Assembly (NCBI GenBank): GCA_934725425.1
Contig: CAKVAX010000005.1
Coordinates: 1-64,000, forward strand
Direction: 5' to 3'
Length of the DNA: 64,000 bases
Origin: an uncultured Eubacteriales bacterium
GTDB lineage: Bacteria; Bacillota; Clostridia; Oscillospirales; Acutalibacteraceae
Of this stretch, positions 6,618-15,360 are shown in pieces; position 1 is the first letter of the stretch, and each line of letters starts with the position of its first letter. Under the pieces are notes generated by a model that was not told the origin of the DNA, ran no database searches, and saw only the letters and a list, made by a program, of their open reading frames with translations. Position numbers and translations under genes: made by a program.

Positions 6618-9125
6618 TTAATTATCTTTATTTAAATTTTCTTCTGAATCTTCGGGCGATTCCTCCGGCATTTCGACTTCTTCGGATTCTTCCCTAGGTA
6701 CGCATGCAACCGCAACAACTTTGCTGATGCCTCTTAGCCTCATCACTTTAACGCCCTTTGACGGTCTTGAGCAAAGCCTTATGGAATCGGCATGCATACG
6801 GATAATAACACCGCTGTCAGAGATTAAAATTACATCTTCATCAAGCCCTGCGCTTATAAGCGAAGCCACGTTTCCATATTTTTCGGTATGATAATTTATG
6901 ACACCCTGACCGCCTCTTGATTGAATTCTGTAATCTTCGGGGTTAGAAAGTCTACCGTAGCCTGTTTCGGACACAGTAAACACGAGTTTATCCGGGTTCA
7001 CTATCGCCATTCCGACAACTTCATCACCGGGTTTGAGTTTTATCGCACGAACTCCCCTTGCTGTTCTTCCGACTACTCTGACATCCGATTCACTGAACCT
7101 TATGCATTTTCCGAGCCTTGTCGCAACTATCATTTCGTTGGAGCCGTCAGTCATGCGAACCCAACTGAGTTCGTCGCCTTCATCAAGTCCAAGAGCGATA
7201 AGCCCGCCTTTTCTTGCGGTATTGAACGATTTTAAGTCCGTCCTTTTGATTATGCCGTTTTTGGTAACCATTATCAAGAATTTATTGTCTTCAAACTCGG
7301 TCACTTTTATCATGGATGTAACTCGTTCATCGGCTGCAATAGGCAATAAATTGGCGATATTGCTGCCTTTTGATGTTCTGGAGCCTTCGTGAATTTCAAA
7401 GCATTTAAGACGATATACTCTTCCAAAATTTGTAAAGAAAAGAACATAATCATGGCTATTTATGATAAAGAGTTCATTTACGACATCTTCGTCACGCCTT
7501 GTAAGGCCCGAAACCCCGCAGCCACCGCGTTTTTGAGTCTTGTAACTGTCAAGGCTCTGGCGCTTTATATATCCGTAGCGAGTCATTGTAAGGACACAAT
7601 CTTCCCTTGGAATGAGGTCCTCGATATCCACTTCGCCACTGACATTTTCGATAGCGGTTCTTCTTTCGTCGCCGAATTTGTTTTTAACTTCCAAAGCTTC
7701 GGTTTTGACTATTTCACGAAGTCTTGCATCGCTTGCGAGAATGTCTTTGAAGTCCGCAATTTTAGCTCTTAAAGATTCGATTTCTTCCTCGATTTTATGT
7801 CTTTCAAGACCGGTCAGTCTTCCGAGAGGCATTTGGACGATTGCTTGAGTTTGAATATCATCAAGGCCAAATCTTTCGGAAAGTCTTTGTTTTCCTTCGG
7901 CTATAGATTTGGACGAACGCAAAATCGCAACCACTTCGTCAATGAAATCGAGCGCTATTTTTAGTCCTTCCAAAATATGCGCACGTTCTTCGGCTTTTTT
8001 AAGGTCGAATTGTGTTCTTCTTGTAACAACTTCGATTTGGAATTTTATATATTCCTCGAGAACCTGTTTTAGATTCAAAATCTTCGGCTCACCGTTAACG
8101 ATAGCAAGCATTATTACGCCGAAAGTAGTTTGAAGTTGAGAATATGAATAAAGCTGATTCAAAACGACCTGAGGTGATGCATCTCTTTTTACGTCAATTT
8201 CTATATGCATACCGTTGCGGTCGGAATGGTCATCAATATGAGAAATTCCTTCGATTCGTTTATCCTTAACCATTTCAGCGATATTTTCAATTAGCCTTGC
8301 TTTATTTACCTGATAAGGAAGCTCCGAAATAATAATTTTAAATCTGGAATTTTTATCTTCGACTATTTCGGCCTTTGCCCTTACGATTACTTTTCCGCGG
8401 CCCGTGGAATAAGCGGCTCTTATGCCCGATCTTCCCATAATAATGCCGCCGGTCGGGAAATCAGGACCTTTTATGTAATTCATAAGGTCAGGGATTTCTG
8501 CGTCGGGGTTATCAATTAGGTAACACATCGCATCAATAACTTCGTTCATGTTATGAGGAGGAATATTGGTCGCCATTCCTACCGCGATACCTGTTGAACC
8601 ATTAACCAAAAGGTTTGGAAAACGAGAGGGCAAAACTGTAGGCTCTTTCAATCTGTCATCATAGTTAGAAACAAAATCTACTGTTTCTTTATCGATATCT
8701 GTGAGCATTTTAACAGCGATTTTGCTCATTCTGGACTCGGTATACCTATATGCTGCCGGAGGATCCCCGTCCACCGAACCAAAGTTTCCATGACCGTCAA
8801 CCAACATATATCTCATTGAAAAGTCTTGTGCCAAACGCACCAAAGCATCATAAACAGACGCATCGCCGTGAGGGTGATATCTTCCAAGCACCGACCCTAC
8901 AGTATTTGCGCATTTTCTGTATGCTTTATCCGGACCGAGGTTATCTTCAAACATAGTGTAAAGAATTCTTCTATGAACCGGTTTCAAGCCATCTCTTACA
9001 TCCGGCAAAGCTCTTGAAACTATTACCGACATAGAGTACGCAAGAAACGATTGTTTCATTTCTTTTTCTATATCTACATCTATAACCTTAGGCTCTATAA
9101 TATTTTTTTCGTCTTGATTGTCCAT
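6618..9125 (-). CDS. gyrA: DNA gyrase subunit A
   Basis: 835 residues, full length. It cuts and rejoins DNA for the ATP-driven supercoiling done with GyrB. The N-terminal winged-helix/tower domain carries the catalytic Tyr (about Tyr128, in YRYTE). The C-terminal beta-pinwheel (from ~510) has the GyrA box as QKRGGCGV and an acidic tail. In the quinolone-binding loop the sequence is HGDASVYD: the position equal to E. coli Ser83 is Ala (residue 89), with Asp kept at the Asp87 position. An Ala here is natural in several genera and usually goes with lower intrinsic quinolone affinity. It is the last gene of the dnaA-to-gyrA minus-strand cluster and ends with its own terminator. Confidence 0.98.
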   Translation of the reverse strand: MDNQDEKNIIEPKVIDVDIEKEMKQSFLAYSMSVIVSRALPDVRDGLKPVHRRILYTMFEDNLGPDKAYRKCANTVGSVLGRYHPHGDASVYDALVRLAQDFSMRYMLVDGHGNFGSVDGDPPAAYRYTESRMSKIAVKMLTDIDKETVDFVSNYDDRLKEPTVLPSRFPNLLVNGSTGIAVGMATNIPPHNMNEVIDAMCYLIDNPDAEIPDLMNYIKGPDFPTGGIIMGRSGIRAAYSTGRGKVIVRAKAEIVEDKNSRFKIIISELPYQVNKARLIENIAEMVKDKRIEGISHIDDHSDRNGMHIEIDVKRDASPQVVLNQLYSYSQLQTTFGVIMLAIVNGEPKILNLKQVLEEYIKFQIEVVTRRTQFDLKKAEERAHILEGLKIALDFIDEVVAILRSSKSIAEGKQRLSERFGLDDIQTQAIVQMPLGRLTGLERHKIEEEIESLRAKIADFKDILASDARLREIVKTEALEVKNKFGDERRTAIENVSGEVDIEDLIPREDCVLTMTRYGYIKRQSLDSYKTQKRGGCGVSGLTRRDEDVVNELFIINSHDYVLFFTNFGRVYRLKCFEIHEGSRTSKGSNIANLLPIAADERVTSMIKVTEFEDNKFLIMVTKNGIIKRTDLKSFNTARKGGLIALGLDEGDELSWVRMTDGSNEMIVATRLGKCIRFSESDVRVVGRTARGVRAIKLKPGDEVVGMAIVNPDKLVFTVSETGYGRLSNPEDYRIQSRGGQGVINYHTEKYGNVASLISAGLDEDVILISDSGVIIRMHADSIRLCSRPSKGVKVMRLRGISKVVAVACVPREESEEVEMPEESPEDSEENLNKDN

Positions 9126-9179
9126 CTAAGTACCCCTTCGAAAAATTTCTCTTTTTAAAAACTAAATCCCAATAAGCAG

Positions 9180-9893
9180 TTATTCTTTTTCTTCTTCTTT
9201 ATCTTTATCGCTGTTTGAACCGGCAAGAAGCATAGCCTGAACTTCGGCTCTGAACTCAGGCTCAATAGCTCTTATCGGAATAATAAGATTCAATCCGTCG
9301 CACGGCGAAGAAATAATAATCATATTGTCATATTCTTCGTAATTGCAAGAACCGTCAAGAATTATCTCTCTTTTTTGATTTCCTCGTTGGATTTCAATTT
9401 TATCGGTAAAAATCTCGGCGGTTATTTCTTCGTTAAAAAACATTTTTTTAACTATTTTTCTAACGCCTATAAAAGGAATAAGCCATATCAGCGCCAAAAA
9501 CACAACGGCATAAACAGACAGCCATGCGTAATATCGGCTTTTAAAAACTATAGCCAAAATTATCATCAAAGTAAAAAATATACCTTGAATAATGGTGTGT
9601 TTTTTTTGCGCTTTTTTATTTTTTTGATAAATTTCACTTCGTTTAACAAAGCTCTTAATTTCATCCGAAGTAAGACTGTATTTAATTTTTATACCCGTGT
9701 CTTCTTCCTCATAAGATTCGCCTTCATCGTCAACGATTATCTCAGCTTCGGAACCGTCCCATCGTTCGGGAGGTTCCCCGTCTTCGTCATTTTCGCTTTT
9801 TTCGTCTTCCTCATTAAATTCCGAGTTTAAATCCATTTGATTTTCAGGTTTAACCTCTAATTTTTCGGCAGGGTGTGAATCGTTCTTACTCAT
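9180..9893 (-). CDS. YcxB-like membrane protein
   Basis: 237 residues. The N-terminal ~75 residues are very acidic and would be cytoplasmic. They precede a segment starting IKIKYSLTSDEIKSFVKRS, two close membrane helices (~105-143) and a C-terminal domain (~150-225) with the YcxB-like pattern of short strands (AEIFTDKIEIQRG, IIISSPCDGLNLIIPIRAI). YcxB-like proteins are of unknown function. It sits between gyrB and gyrA, a place often taken in Clostridia by a small membrane protein of this kind. The ribosome site is AAGGAGAA. Confidence 0.65.
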   Translation of the reverse strand: MSKNDSHPAEKLEVKPENQMDLNSEFNEEDEKSENDEDGEPPERWDGSEAEIIVDDEGESYEEEDTGIKIKYSLTSDEIKSFVKRSEIYQKNKKAQKKHTIIQGIFFTLMIILAIVFKSRYYAWLSVYAVVFLALIWLIPFIGVRKIVKKMFFNEEITAEIFTDKIEIQRGNQKREIILDGSCNYEEYDNMIIISSPCDGLNLIIPIRAIEPEFRAEVQAMLLAGSNSDKDKEEEKE

Positions 9894-9986
9894 TACTTCT
9901 CCTTTTAAATTTAATATTTATATTATTATATAAATTATACACGTTTTCACTCTATAATTCAACAATTTGTTGTTATATACCCAAAA

Positions 9987-11927
9987 TTAAATATCCAGAT
10001 TCTGAACATACTTAGCATTTTGTTCTATAAACTCACGCCTTGGCTCCACCTTGTCGCCCATTAGAATAGTAAATGTTTCATCCGCTGCGGCAGCGTCTTC
10101 AAGAGTAACTTTGAGCATGATTCTTGTTTCGGGATTCATAGTAGTTTCCCAAAGCTGTTCGGCATCCATTTCACCCAAACCTTTGTAGCGCTGGATTTCG
10201 GTTCCGTTTACGAGTTCTTTCAGAATATTATCTCTTTCTTCGTCGGAATAAGCATAAAAATGCTTCTTATTTTTAGTAATCCTATAAAGAGGCGGCTGAG
10301 CTATATATATGTGTCCTTCTTCAACGACAGGCCTCATGAACCTGAAGAAGAACGTAAGAAGGAGCGTTCTGATATGCGAACCGTCAACATCAGCATCGGC
10401 CATTATTATAACTTTTCCGTATCTTAATTTTGATAAATCAAAATCATCGCCTATTCCGCAGCCCAAAGCAGTAATTACAGGCATCAATTTTTCGTTTCCA
10501 TATACTTTATCGAGTCTGGATTTTTCTACGTTGAGCATTTTTCCCCAAAGTGGAAGAATCGCTTGAAATTTACGGTCTCTCCCGCTTTTTGCGGAGCCTC
10601 CTGCTGAGTCTCCTTCCACGATGTAAATCTCGGTTTCTTCAGAATTTTTAGATTGACAATCGGCAAGTTTACCCGGGAGAGAAGCAGTTTCCATTGCGGA
10701 TTTTCTTCTTACCAAATCTCTGGCTTTTTTAGCGGCGTCTCTGGCTCTGGAAGCTGAAATCGCCTTTTCGATTATTGCTTTTGCAATCGCCGGATTTTCT
10801 TCGAGATAAGACGAAAGTTTATCCACTACCAAACCGTCAACAAGCCCTCTTATTTCAGTGTTTCCGAGACGAGTTTTGGTCTGCCCTTCAAATTGCGCAT
10901 TGGTTACTTTCACGCTTATTATCGCAGTCAGACCCTCTCTGACATCGTCACCCGAAAAATTGCGGTCATTTTCTTTAAGTAAATTATATTTCCTCGAATA
11001 GTCATTTATAACTCTTGTAAAAGCTCTTTTAAAGCCGTCCTCATGCGTTCCGCCGTCGATTGTGTGAATATTATTCGCAAACGACAAAATGAGCTCATTA
11101 TAACCTTCATTGAACTGAAAAGCCACTTCGGCACTGGCGCTATTATCCGGGAGCACTCCCGAAAAGCTTATTACTTCAGGATTAACAACTTCCAGCGCTC
11201 TTTTCTTATGTATGTACTCAACGAAACTCTTTATACCACCGTCATATTTAAAATCGTCTTCCAAAATATTTTCGGGGTCTCTTGTATCTTTAAGAGTAAT
11301 CCTCACTCCGGCATTCAAAAATGCTTGCTCACGGAGCCTTGTTTGAAGGACCTGATAATCATATGAAGTTGTTTCTTTGAACATTTCGGGGTCGGCTTTA
11401 AATGTTATTGTGGTACCTTTGCGGGCTGTAGTGCCGATTACTTCGAGGTCACTGGCGATATTTCCTTTTTCGAATCTTTGTTTATAGATATTTTTGCCGT
11501 CATAAACAGTTACTTCCAGCCACTCCGAAAGGGCGTTAACAACCGATGAACCAACACCGTGAAGACCTCCCGAAACTTTATAGCCGCTTCCTCCGAATTT
11601 TCCTCCTGCGTGAAGAACCGTGAAAACAACCGTAACAGCAGGCAAACCGGCTGTCGGATGCATTCCTACGGGGATTCCTCTCCCGTTATCGGTAACTCTT
11701 ATTACATCACCCGGCAAGATTTCCACATTAATTTCGTCGCAATATCCCGCCAAAGCTTCATCGATAGAGTTATCTACAATTTCATACACCAAATGATGAA
11801 GCCCTCGAGGTCCTGTGGTGCCTATATACATTCCGGGTCTTTTTCTTACAGCTTCAAGGCCCTCAAGAACTTGTATTTCTCCGGCGCCGTATTTTTCACC
11901 GCTTTGATTCATTTCGTTAGTATCCAA
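9987..11927 (-). CDS. gyrB: DNA gyrase subunit B
   Basis: 646 residues, the usual length for Firmicutes. It supplies the ATPase (GHKL fold) that drives gyrase. It shows the ATP-binding Glu/Asn/Asp segments (EIVDNSIDEA, VTDNGRGIP), the ATP lid (GLHGVGSSVVNALSEWL), the transducer domain and a C-terminal TOPRIM domain with EGDSAGGSA and DADVDGSHIRTLLL. The PLWGKMLNVEK region and the tail with RYKGLGEM are also present. Same strand as gyrA, with the YcxB-like gene between. Confidence 0.98.
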   Translation of the reverse strand: MDTNEMNQSGEKYGAGEIQVLEGLEAVRKRPGMYIGTTGPRGLHHLVYEIVDNSIDEALAGYCDEINVEILPGDVIRVTDNGRGIPVGMHPTAGLPAVTVVFTVLHAGGKFGGSGYKVSGGLHGVGSSVVNALSEWLEVTVYDGKNIYKQRFEKGNIASDLEVIGTTARKGTTITFKADPEMFKETTSYDYQVLQTRLREQAFLNAGVRITLKDTRDPENILEDDFKYDGGIKSFVEYIHKKRALEVVNPEVISFSGVLPDNSASAEVAFQFNEGYNELILSFANNIHTIDGGTHEDGFKRAFTRVINDYSRKYNLLKENDRNFSGDDVREGLTAIISVKVTNAQFEGQTKTRLGNTEIRGLVDGLVVDKLSSYLEENPAIAKAIIEKAISASRARDAAKKARDLVRRKSAMETASLPGKLADCQSKNSEETEIYIVEGDSAGGSAKSGRDRKFQAILPLWGKMLNVEKSRLDKVYGNEKLMPVITALGCGIGDDFDLSKLRYGKVIIMADADVDGSHIRTLLLTFFFRFMRPVVEEGHIYIAQPPLYRITKNKKHFYAYSDEERDNILKELVNGTEIQRYKGLGEMDAEQLWETTMNPETRIMLKVTLEDAAAADETFTILMGDKVEPRREFIEQNAKYVQNLDI

Positions 11928-11956
11928 ATATAAAAGCTCCCTTCTTAAAATATCTT

Positions 11957-12352
11957 CTAATTACTGTAAATTTCGGTGTCCGTATCTTTTCCAAAGCGCT
12001 CGGTATGCGCGCTATCATGCGAGTTCTCATCGTGGTCGATAAAATCATCTTCTGCTTCTGTAATTGTAATTTTGTACGGCGAAATAAAATAAAAGCATCC
12101 AAATAAAGCCAAAATTAACAGAAGCCCATAAAAACAATAGCTCCCACCGGCAAACATTGACAGAGCAAAAATAATCACAGATAAAATTTCTACCAAACCC
12201 AAAAATTTAAATATACCTGCGTCCACTTCAACTTTTCCGGTTTTTGAGCAGCATTTGCATTTATACGAATTATGATTTTTTGACAAAAAAGCCTCTGCAT
12301 ACCACAGCCTGGCCTTGCAATAAGGGCAAAAAGGCAGTTTTAAATTACCCAA
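11957..12352 (-). CDS. small zinc-ribbon membrane protein of unknown function
   Basis: 131 residues. A Cys4 zinc-ribbon lies at the N terminus (CPYC at ~9-12 and CKCC at ~32-35), followed by two membrane helices (~53-72 and ~76-92) and an acidic His/Asp-rich tail. It is located between remB and gyrB in the origin cluster. Zinc ribbon plus membrane segments suggests a regulatory or scaffold role; nothing more specific can be said. Confidence 0.6.
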   Translation of the reverse strand: MGNLKLPFCPYCKARLWYAEAFLSKNHNSYKCKCCSKTGKVEVDAGIFKFLGLVEILSVIIFALSMFAGGSYCFYGLLLILALFGCFYFISPYKITITEAEDDFIDHDENSHDSAHTERFGKDTDTEIYSN

Positions 12353-12376
12353 CCATTTTCACTCCTTTCCAAAAAT

Positions 12377-12625
12377 TTACGATTCGTGCCGTTTGTAAAT
12401 AGTTGAAGGCATAAGATTACTAAGATAAACAACGCTGTCTTTTTTGGTACCGCAGAGCAAAAAAGACTTCGGTATCTTATCTGTCACACTTATTATTTTA
12501 CCTCTTTTCTCCATCTTTGACAAATAATTTCTGTTGGACTTATAAACCGTGAGCTTATCGATATCAAATATACCGATGATTTCAGATGTTTTTAAACTGT
12601 AATCCCCTGCGATATTAATATACAT
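12377..12625 (-). CDS. remB: RemB/YaaB-type extracellular matrix regulator (DUF370)
   Basis: 82 residues beginning MYINIAGDYSLKTSEIIGIF. The ATG at 12625 follows GGGAGAA; an upstream in-frame start at 12658 would extend into recF. It matches the DUF370/RemB family, a relative of the DNA-binding matrix regulator RemA. It sits directly after recF as in Bacillus, where it is called yaaB. The exact function of RemB is poorly known. Its place in the origin operon is the strongest support. Confidence 0.85.
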   Translation of the reverse strand: MYINIAGDYSLKTSEIIGIFDIDKLTVYKSNRNYLSKMEKRGKIISVTDKIPKSFLLCGTKKDSVVYLSNLMPSTIYKRHES

Positions 12626-12638
12626 AAAAATTCTCCCG

Positions 12639-13757
12639 CTAAAAATCTTTAATTTCAAAAACCTTGCCGGCGTTTATTCCAAATGCCCTGCCTTTTTTTG
12701 CAGAAGCCAAATCGCTCAAATCGCACGCAGTAATAAAAACCTGCCTGCCGCCCATGTTATTGATAAGATACTCTTTTCTGAACGGGTCAAGCTCGCTCAT
12801 AACGTCGTCAAGCAAAATAACAGGCGATTCGCCGGTGACTTCCTCCAGAACGATTGCCTCGGAAAGCTTAAAAGTAAGTGCAGCCGAGCGCTGCTGACCT
12901 TGGGAGGCAAAATTCCGCGCAGGATAGCCGTTTATAATAACATCCAAGTCGTCCTTGTGAGCGCCGCAAAGTGTTGAACCGCATTTTAGCTCCGATGATT
13001 TTAACTTTTGGAGTTTGCTCCCAAACATATCTTCGATTTCTTTGACGGGAGTATTAAAATCCAAATTTTTGGATATCGAAGAATTATAATTCAAAATCAG
13101 CTCATCATTCCCGCCCGAAATCTCATTAAAAATTTTATAGGCGTGATTTTTTAAGATTTCGAGATACTCGAGGCGATTTTTTATGATTAAAGCTCCGATT
13201 TCGCTGATTTTATCGTTCCAAATTTCCAAAAGACCGTCATCCGGATTTTTGCCGAGCGTATTTTTTAAAAAGCAATTTCTTTGTCTCAATATCTGATTAT
13301 ACCTTGAAATCAAAGAAGTATATGTCGGTTTTAGTTGACAAACAGCCGCATCTAAAAATCTTCTTCTAAAATCAGGGCCGCTTTTTATGAGCGATAGATG
13401 AACAGGCGAAAAGATAACTGCTCTGAACCTGCCTATTATATTCGTGGGATATGGCTTTGTTATGCCGTCCAGTATGGCTTTTCTTTTTCCGCCGGAAAAT
13501 AAAATCGAAATTTCATGTTCCCTATTTTCAAACCAAAAATCTCCGTCAATCCGAGCAAAAGATTCGCCGAAATTCACAAGGTCGATATCTTTTGAACCCC
13601 TGAAAGACCGAGCACCGGTGAACATCCAGACAGCTTCGGTGATATTGGTTTTTCCCTGAGCGTTTTTCCCGTAGATAAGATTAACGCCGTCGCTGAATTC
13701 AAATTTTTGCTCCGAAATATTCCTGAAATTTTTTAAAGATAAATTTAAAATTTTCAC
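12639..13757 (-). CDS. recF: DNA replication and repair protein RecF
   Basis: 372 residues. An SMC-like ATPase that helps load RecA at gaps. Walker A is GKNAQGKTN (~30-38). The ABC-type signature region has SQGQQRSAAL (~294-303), and Walker B is ILLDDVMSELD (~326-336). It lacks the long coiled coil of RecN/SMC, as expected. Its start overlaps the stop of the S4 gene by four bases (ATGA), which implies translational coupling. Confidence 0.97.
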   Translation of the reverse strand: MKILNLSLKNFRNISEQKFEFSDGVNLIYGKNAQGKTNITEAVWMFTGARSFRGSKDIDLVNFGESFARIDGDFWFENREHEISILFSGGKRKAILDGITKPYPTNIIGRFRAVIFSPVHLSLIKSGPDFRRRFLDAAVCQLKPTYTSLISRYNQILRQRNCFLKNTLGKNPDDGLLEIWNDKISEIGALIIKNRLEYLEILKNHAYKIFNEISGGNDELILNYNSSISKNLDFNTPVKEIEDMFGSKLQKLKSSELKCGSTLCGAHKDDLDVIINGYPARNFASQGQQRSAALTFKLSEAIVLEEVTGESPVILLDDVMSELDPFRKEYLINNMGGRQVFITACDLSDLASAKKGRAFGINAGKVFEIKDF

Positions 13758-13966
13758 GCCTTCAAAACCTTATATTCTTCATCATCTATACATAATACCG
13801 TACCATCAGTTAATTTTTTGCCTCTTTGTGTACAAGTTTCACCTAAAATTTTTACCCTTCCCGATGATATCAAAGATTTAGCTTCTCCGCCTGTGGATAC
13901 CAAACCTACGTATTTTAGAAAAGAGTCCAGTTTTATATATTCAGTTTCAATTGTAATTTCTTTCAT
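13754..13966 (-). CDS. yaaA: S4-domain RNA-binding protein YaaA/RlbA
   Basis: 70 residues, almost entirely one S4 RNA-binding fold (LDSFLKYVGLVSTGGEAKSL, SGRVKILGETCTQRGKKL). In Firmicutes this gene always sits between dnaN and recF; in Bacillus it is linked to large-subunit ribosome assembly. Coupled to recF by a 4-base overlap, and 19 bases after dnaN. Confidence 0.93.
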   Translation of the reverse strand: MKEITIETEYIKLDSFLKYVGLVSTGGEAKSLISSGRVKILGETCTQRGKKLTDGTVLCIDDEEYKVLKA

Positions 13967-13985
13967 CGTAACACCTTTTAAATTT

Positions 13986-15089
13986 TTAAGCTTTTATTCT
14001 GACCGGCAAGACTATGAAAATAAACGAAGTTTCGTCTTTATTCGTTATCTTTATGGGGCTCAAAGGACCGTTAAGAGTAATTTTGATTTCGTCCGTTTCG
14101 GAGTTTTTAAGCGCATCGGTCATATACTTGTTGTTAAACGCTATTTCAAGTTCTTCGTCGCTAGTGCTGTCAGCCGGTAATTCATCGTCGGCTTTACCTA
14201 TTGAAGTGCAACAAGAAAGGTGAATGTGGTCCTTAGAAAATATACATTTTACAGGGCTTTTAAGCCTGTCGGTTATAAGAAGAGACACCCTCTCGATACT
14301 TTCTATAAAATCATGAGTATTGGCCATAACTTCTATTTCCCTTTTTTTAGGAATCGTAGAATGGTAATCCAAAAATTCGCCGTCCAAAAGCCGTGAAACC
14401 ACTGTATAATCTCCCACCGAAAAAATTATATGAGTCATGCCTGCTGAAATCGTCACCTGTTCATCCTCATCAGGAAGGAGTCTTAATACTTCTCTTAAAG
14501 TTTTACCCGGCACAACAAAGCTCAGCTCCAAATCTTCTTTTATAGGCTCTTTTCTGAGCGCCAACCTGTAACCGTCAACGGACACAAGCGTAAGGGTTTT
14601 ATCTTTAATTTCAAAGAGCGTCCCGGTGTGAACGGGTTTGGTATCAACTTCCGAAACCGAAAATATGGTCTGGCGAATCATGCTTCTGAGCATCTCGACC
14701 GATACTTCCATAGCCCGTGCATTTTCAACCAAGGGCAGTGTCGGAAATTCTTCTGCATCGATACCGATAAGTTCGAATTTACTTTGCCCACAAGTTACGG
14801 TTGTTTTTAAATTATCTTCTACAAAAATTTCGAGCACGTCACCGGGTAATTTTCTGACAATCTCGGTTAAAAGTCTTGCGTTCAGAACCAAGGTCCCGTT
14901 GTTTGTGACTGTCGCCGGTATGACGGTGGTTATTCCCAGCTCGGTGTTATATCCGCAAAGCTCAAGCTTGGAATCCGTGGCATTGATGAGAATCCCTTCT
15001 AAAGCAGCAATCGTAGATTTTTGCGAAACTGCTCTTTGAACATTTGAAAGAGCTTCGACGAGTTTTTCTTTTTCACAAGTTAATTTCAC
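13986..15089 (-). CDS. dnaN: DNA polymerase III beta subunit (sliding clamp)
   Basis: 367 residues, the three-domain clamp length. It begins MKLTCEKEKLVEALSNVQRA and ends with the conserved strand SFIFIVLPVRI, in place of the more usual M-P-M/V-R-L. The dimeric ring tethers the polymerase to DNA. Located after dnaA as in nearly all Firmicutes, with ~270 bases of origin-like sequence between. Confidence 0.97.
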   Translation of the reverse strand: MKLTCEKEKLVEALSNVQRAVSQKSTIAALEGILINATDSKLELCGYNTELGITTVIPATVTNNGTLVLNARLLTEIVRKLPGDVLEIFVEDNLKTTVTCGQSKFELIGIDAEEFPTLPLVENARAMEVSVEMLRSMIRQTIFSVSEVDTKPVHTGTLFEIKDKTLTLVSVDGYRLALRKEPIKEDLELSFVVPGKTLREVLRLLPDEDEQVTISAGMTHIIFSVGDYTVVSRLLDGEFLDYHSTIPKKREIEVMANTHDFIESIERVSLLITDRLKSPVKCIFSKDHIHLSCCTSIGKADDELPADSTSDEELEIAFNNKYMTDALKNSETDEIKITLNGPLSPIKITNKDETSFIFIVLPVRIKA

Positions 15090-15360
15090 ATAATCAATCC
15101 TTTTCTTTTTTTTATAATGCTAAGAAAGTATAGAATAGTATTAAATAATATAGTAATAGTAGTAGGGGCTGTTAATATGTTGAAAGATTGTCCAAAGCCA
15201 GAAAAAATTTATTCTCAACAATTTTTCGGACATGTGGAAAGTTTGTTGAGGGTTTGAATCGTTTTCCACAGGGTGAAAATTTCTCAACAACGAAGTTGAA
15301 AAGTTTACGTTGAAAGTTAAAAACCTGTTGAAAGATTTTGAGGCAAAAAAATATAGGATT
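15090..15360. other. oriC: dnaA-dnaN intergenic region, probable part of oriC
   Basis: 271 bases, AT-rich, carrying many 9-mers related to the DnaA box. TTTTCCACA lies at 15262-15270 on the plus strand and CTTTCCACA on the minus strand at 15241-15233. In addition there are several TTCTCAACA/CTTTCAACA-type copies on both strands between 15177 and 15330. No perfect TTATCCACA is present. The stretch next to dnaN (15100-15170) is the most AT-rich and would suit unwinding. It lies at the switch from minus-strand to plus-strand genes, together with the dnaA upstream region. Confidence 0.65.
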
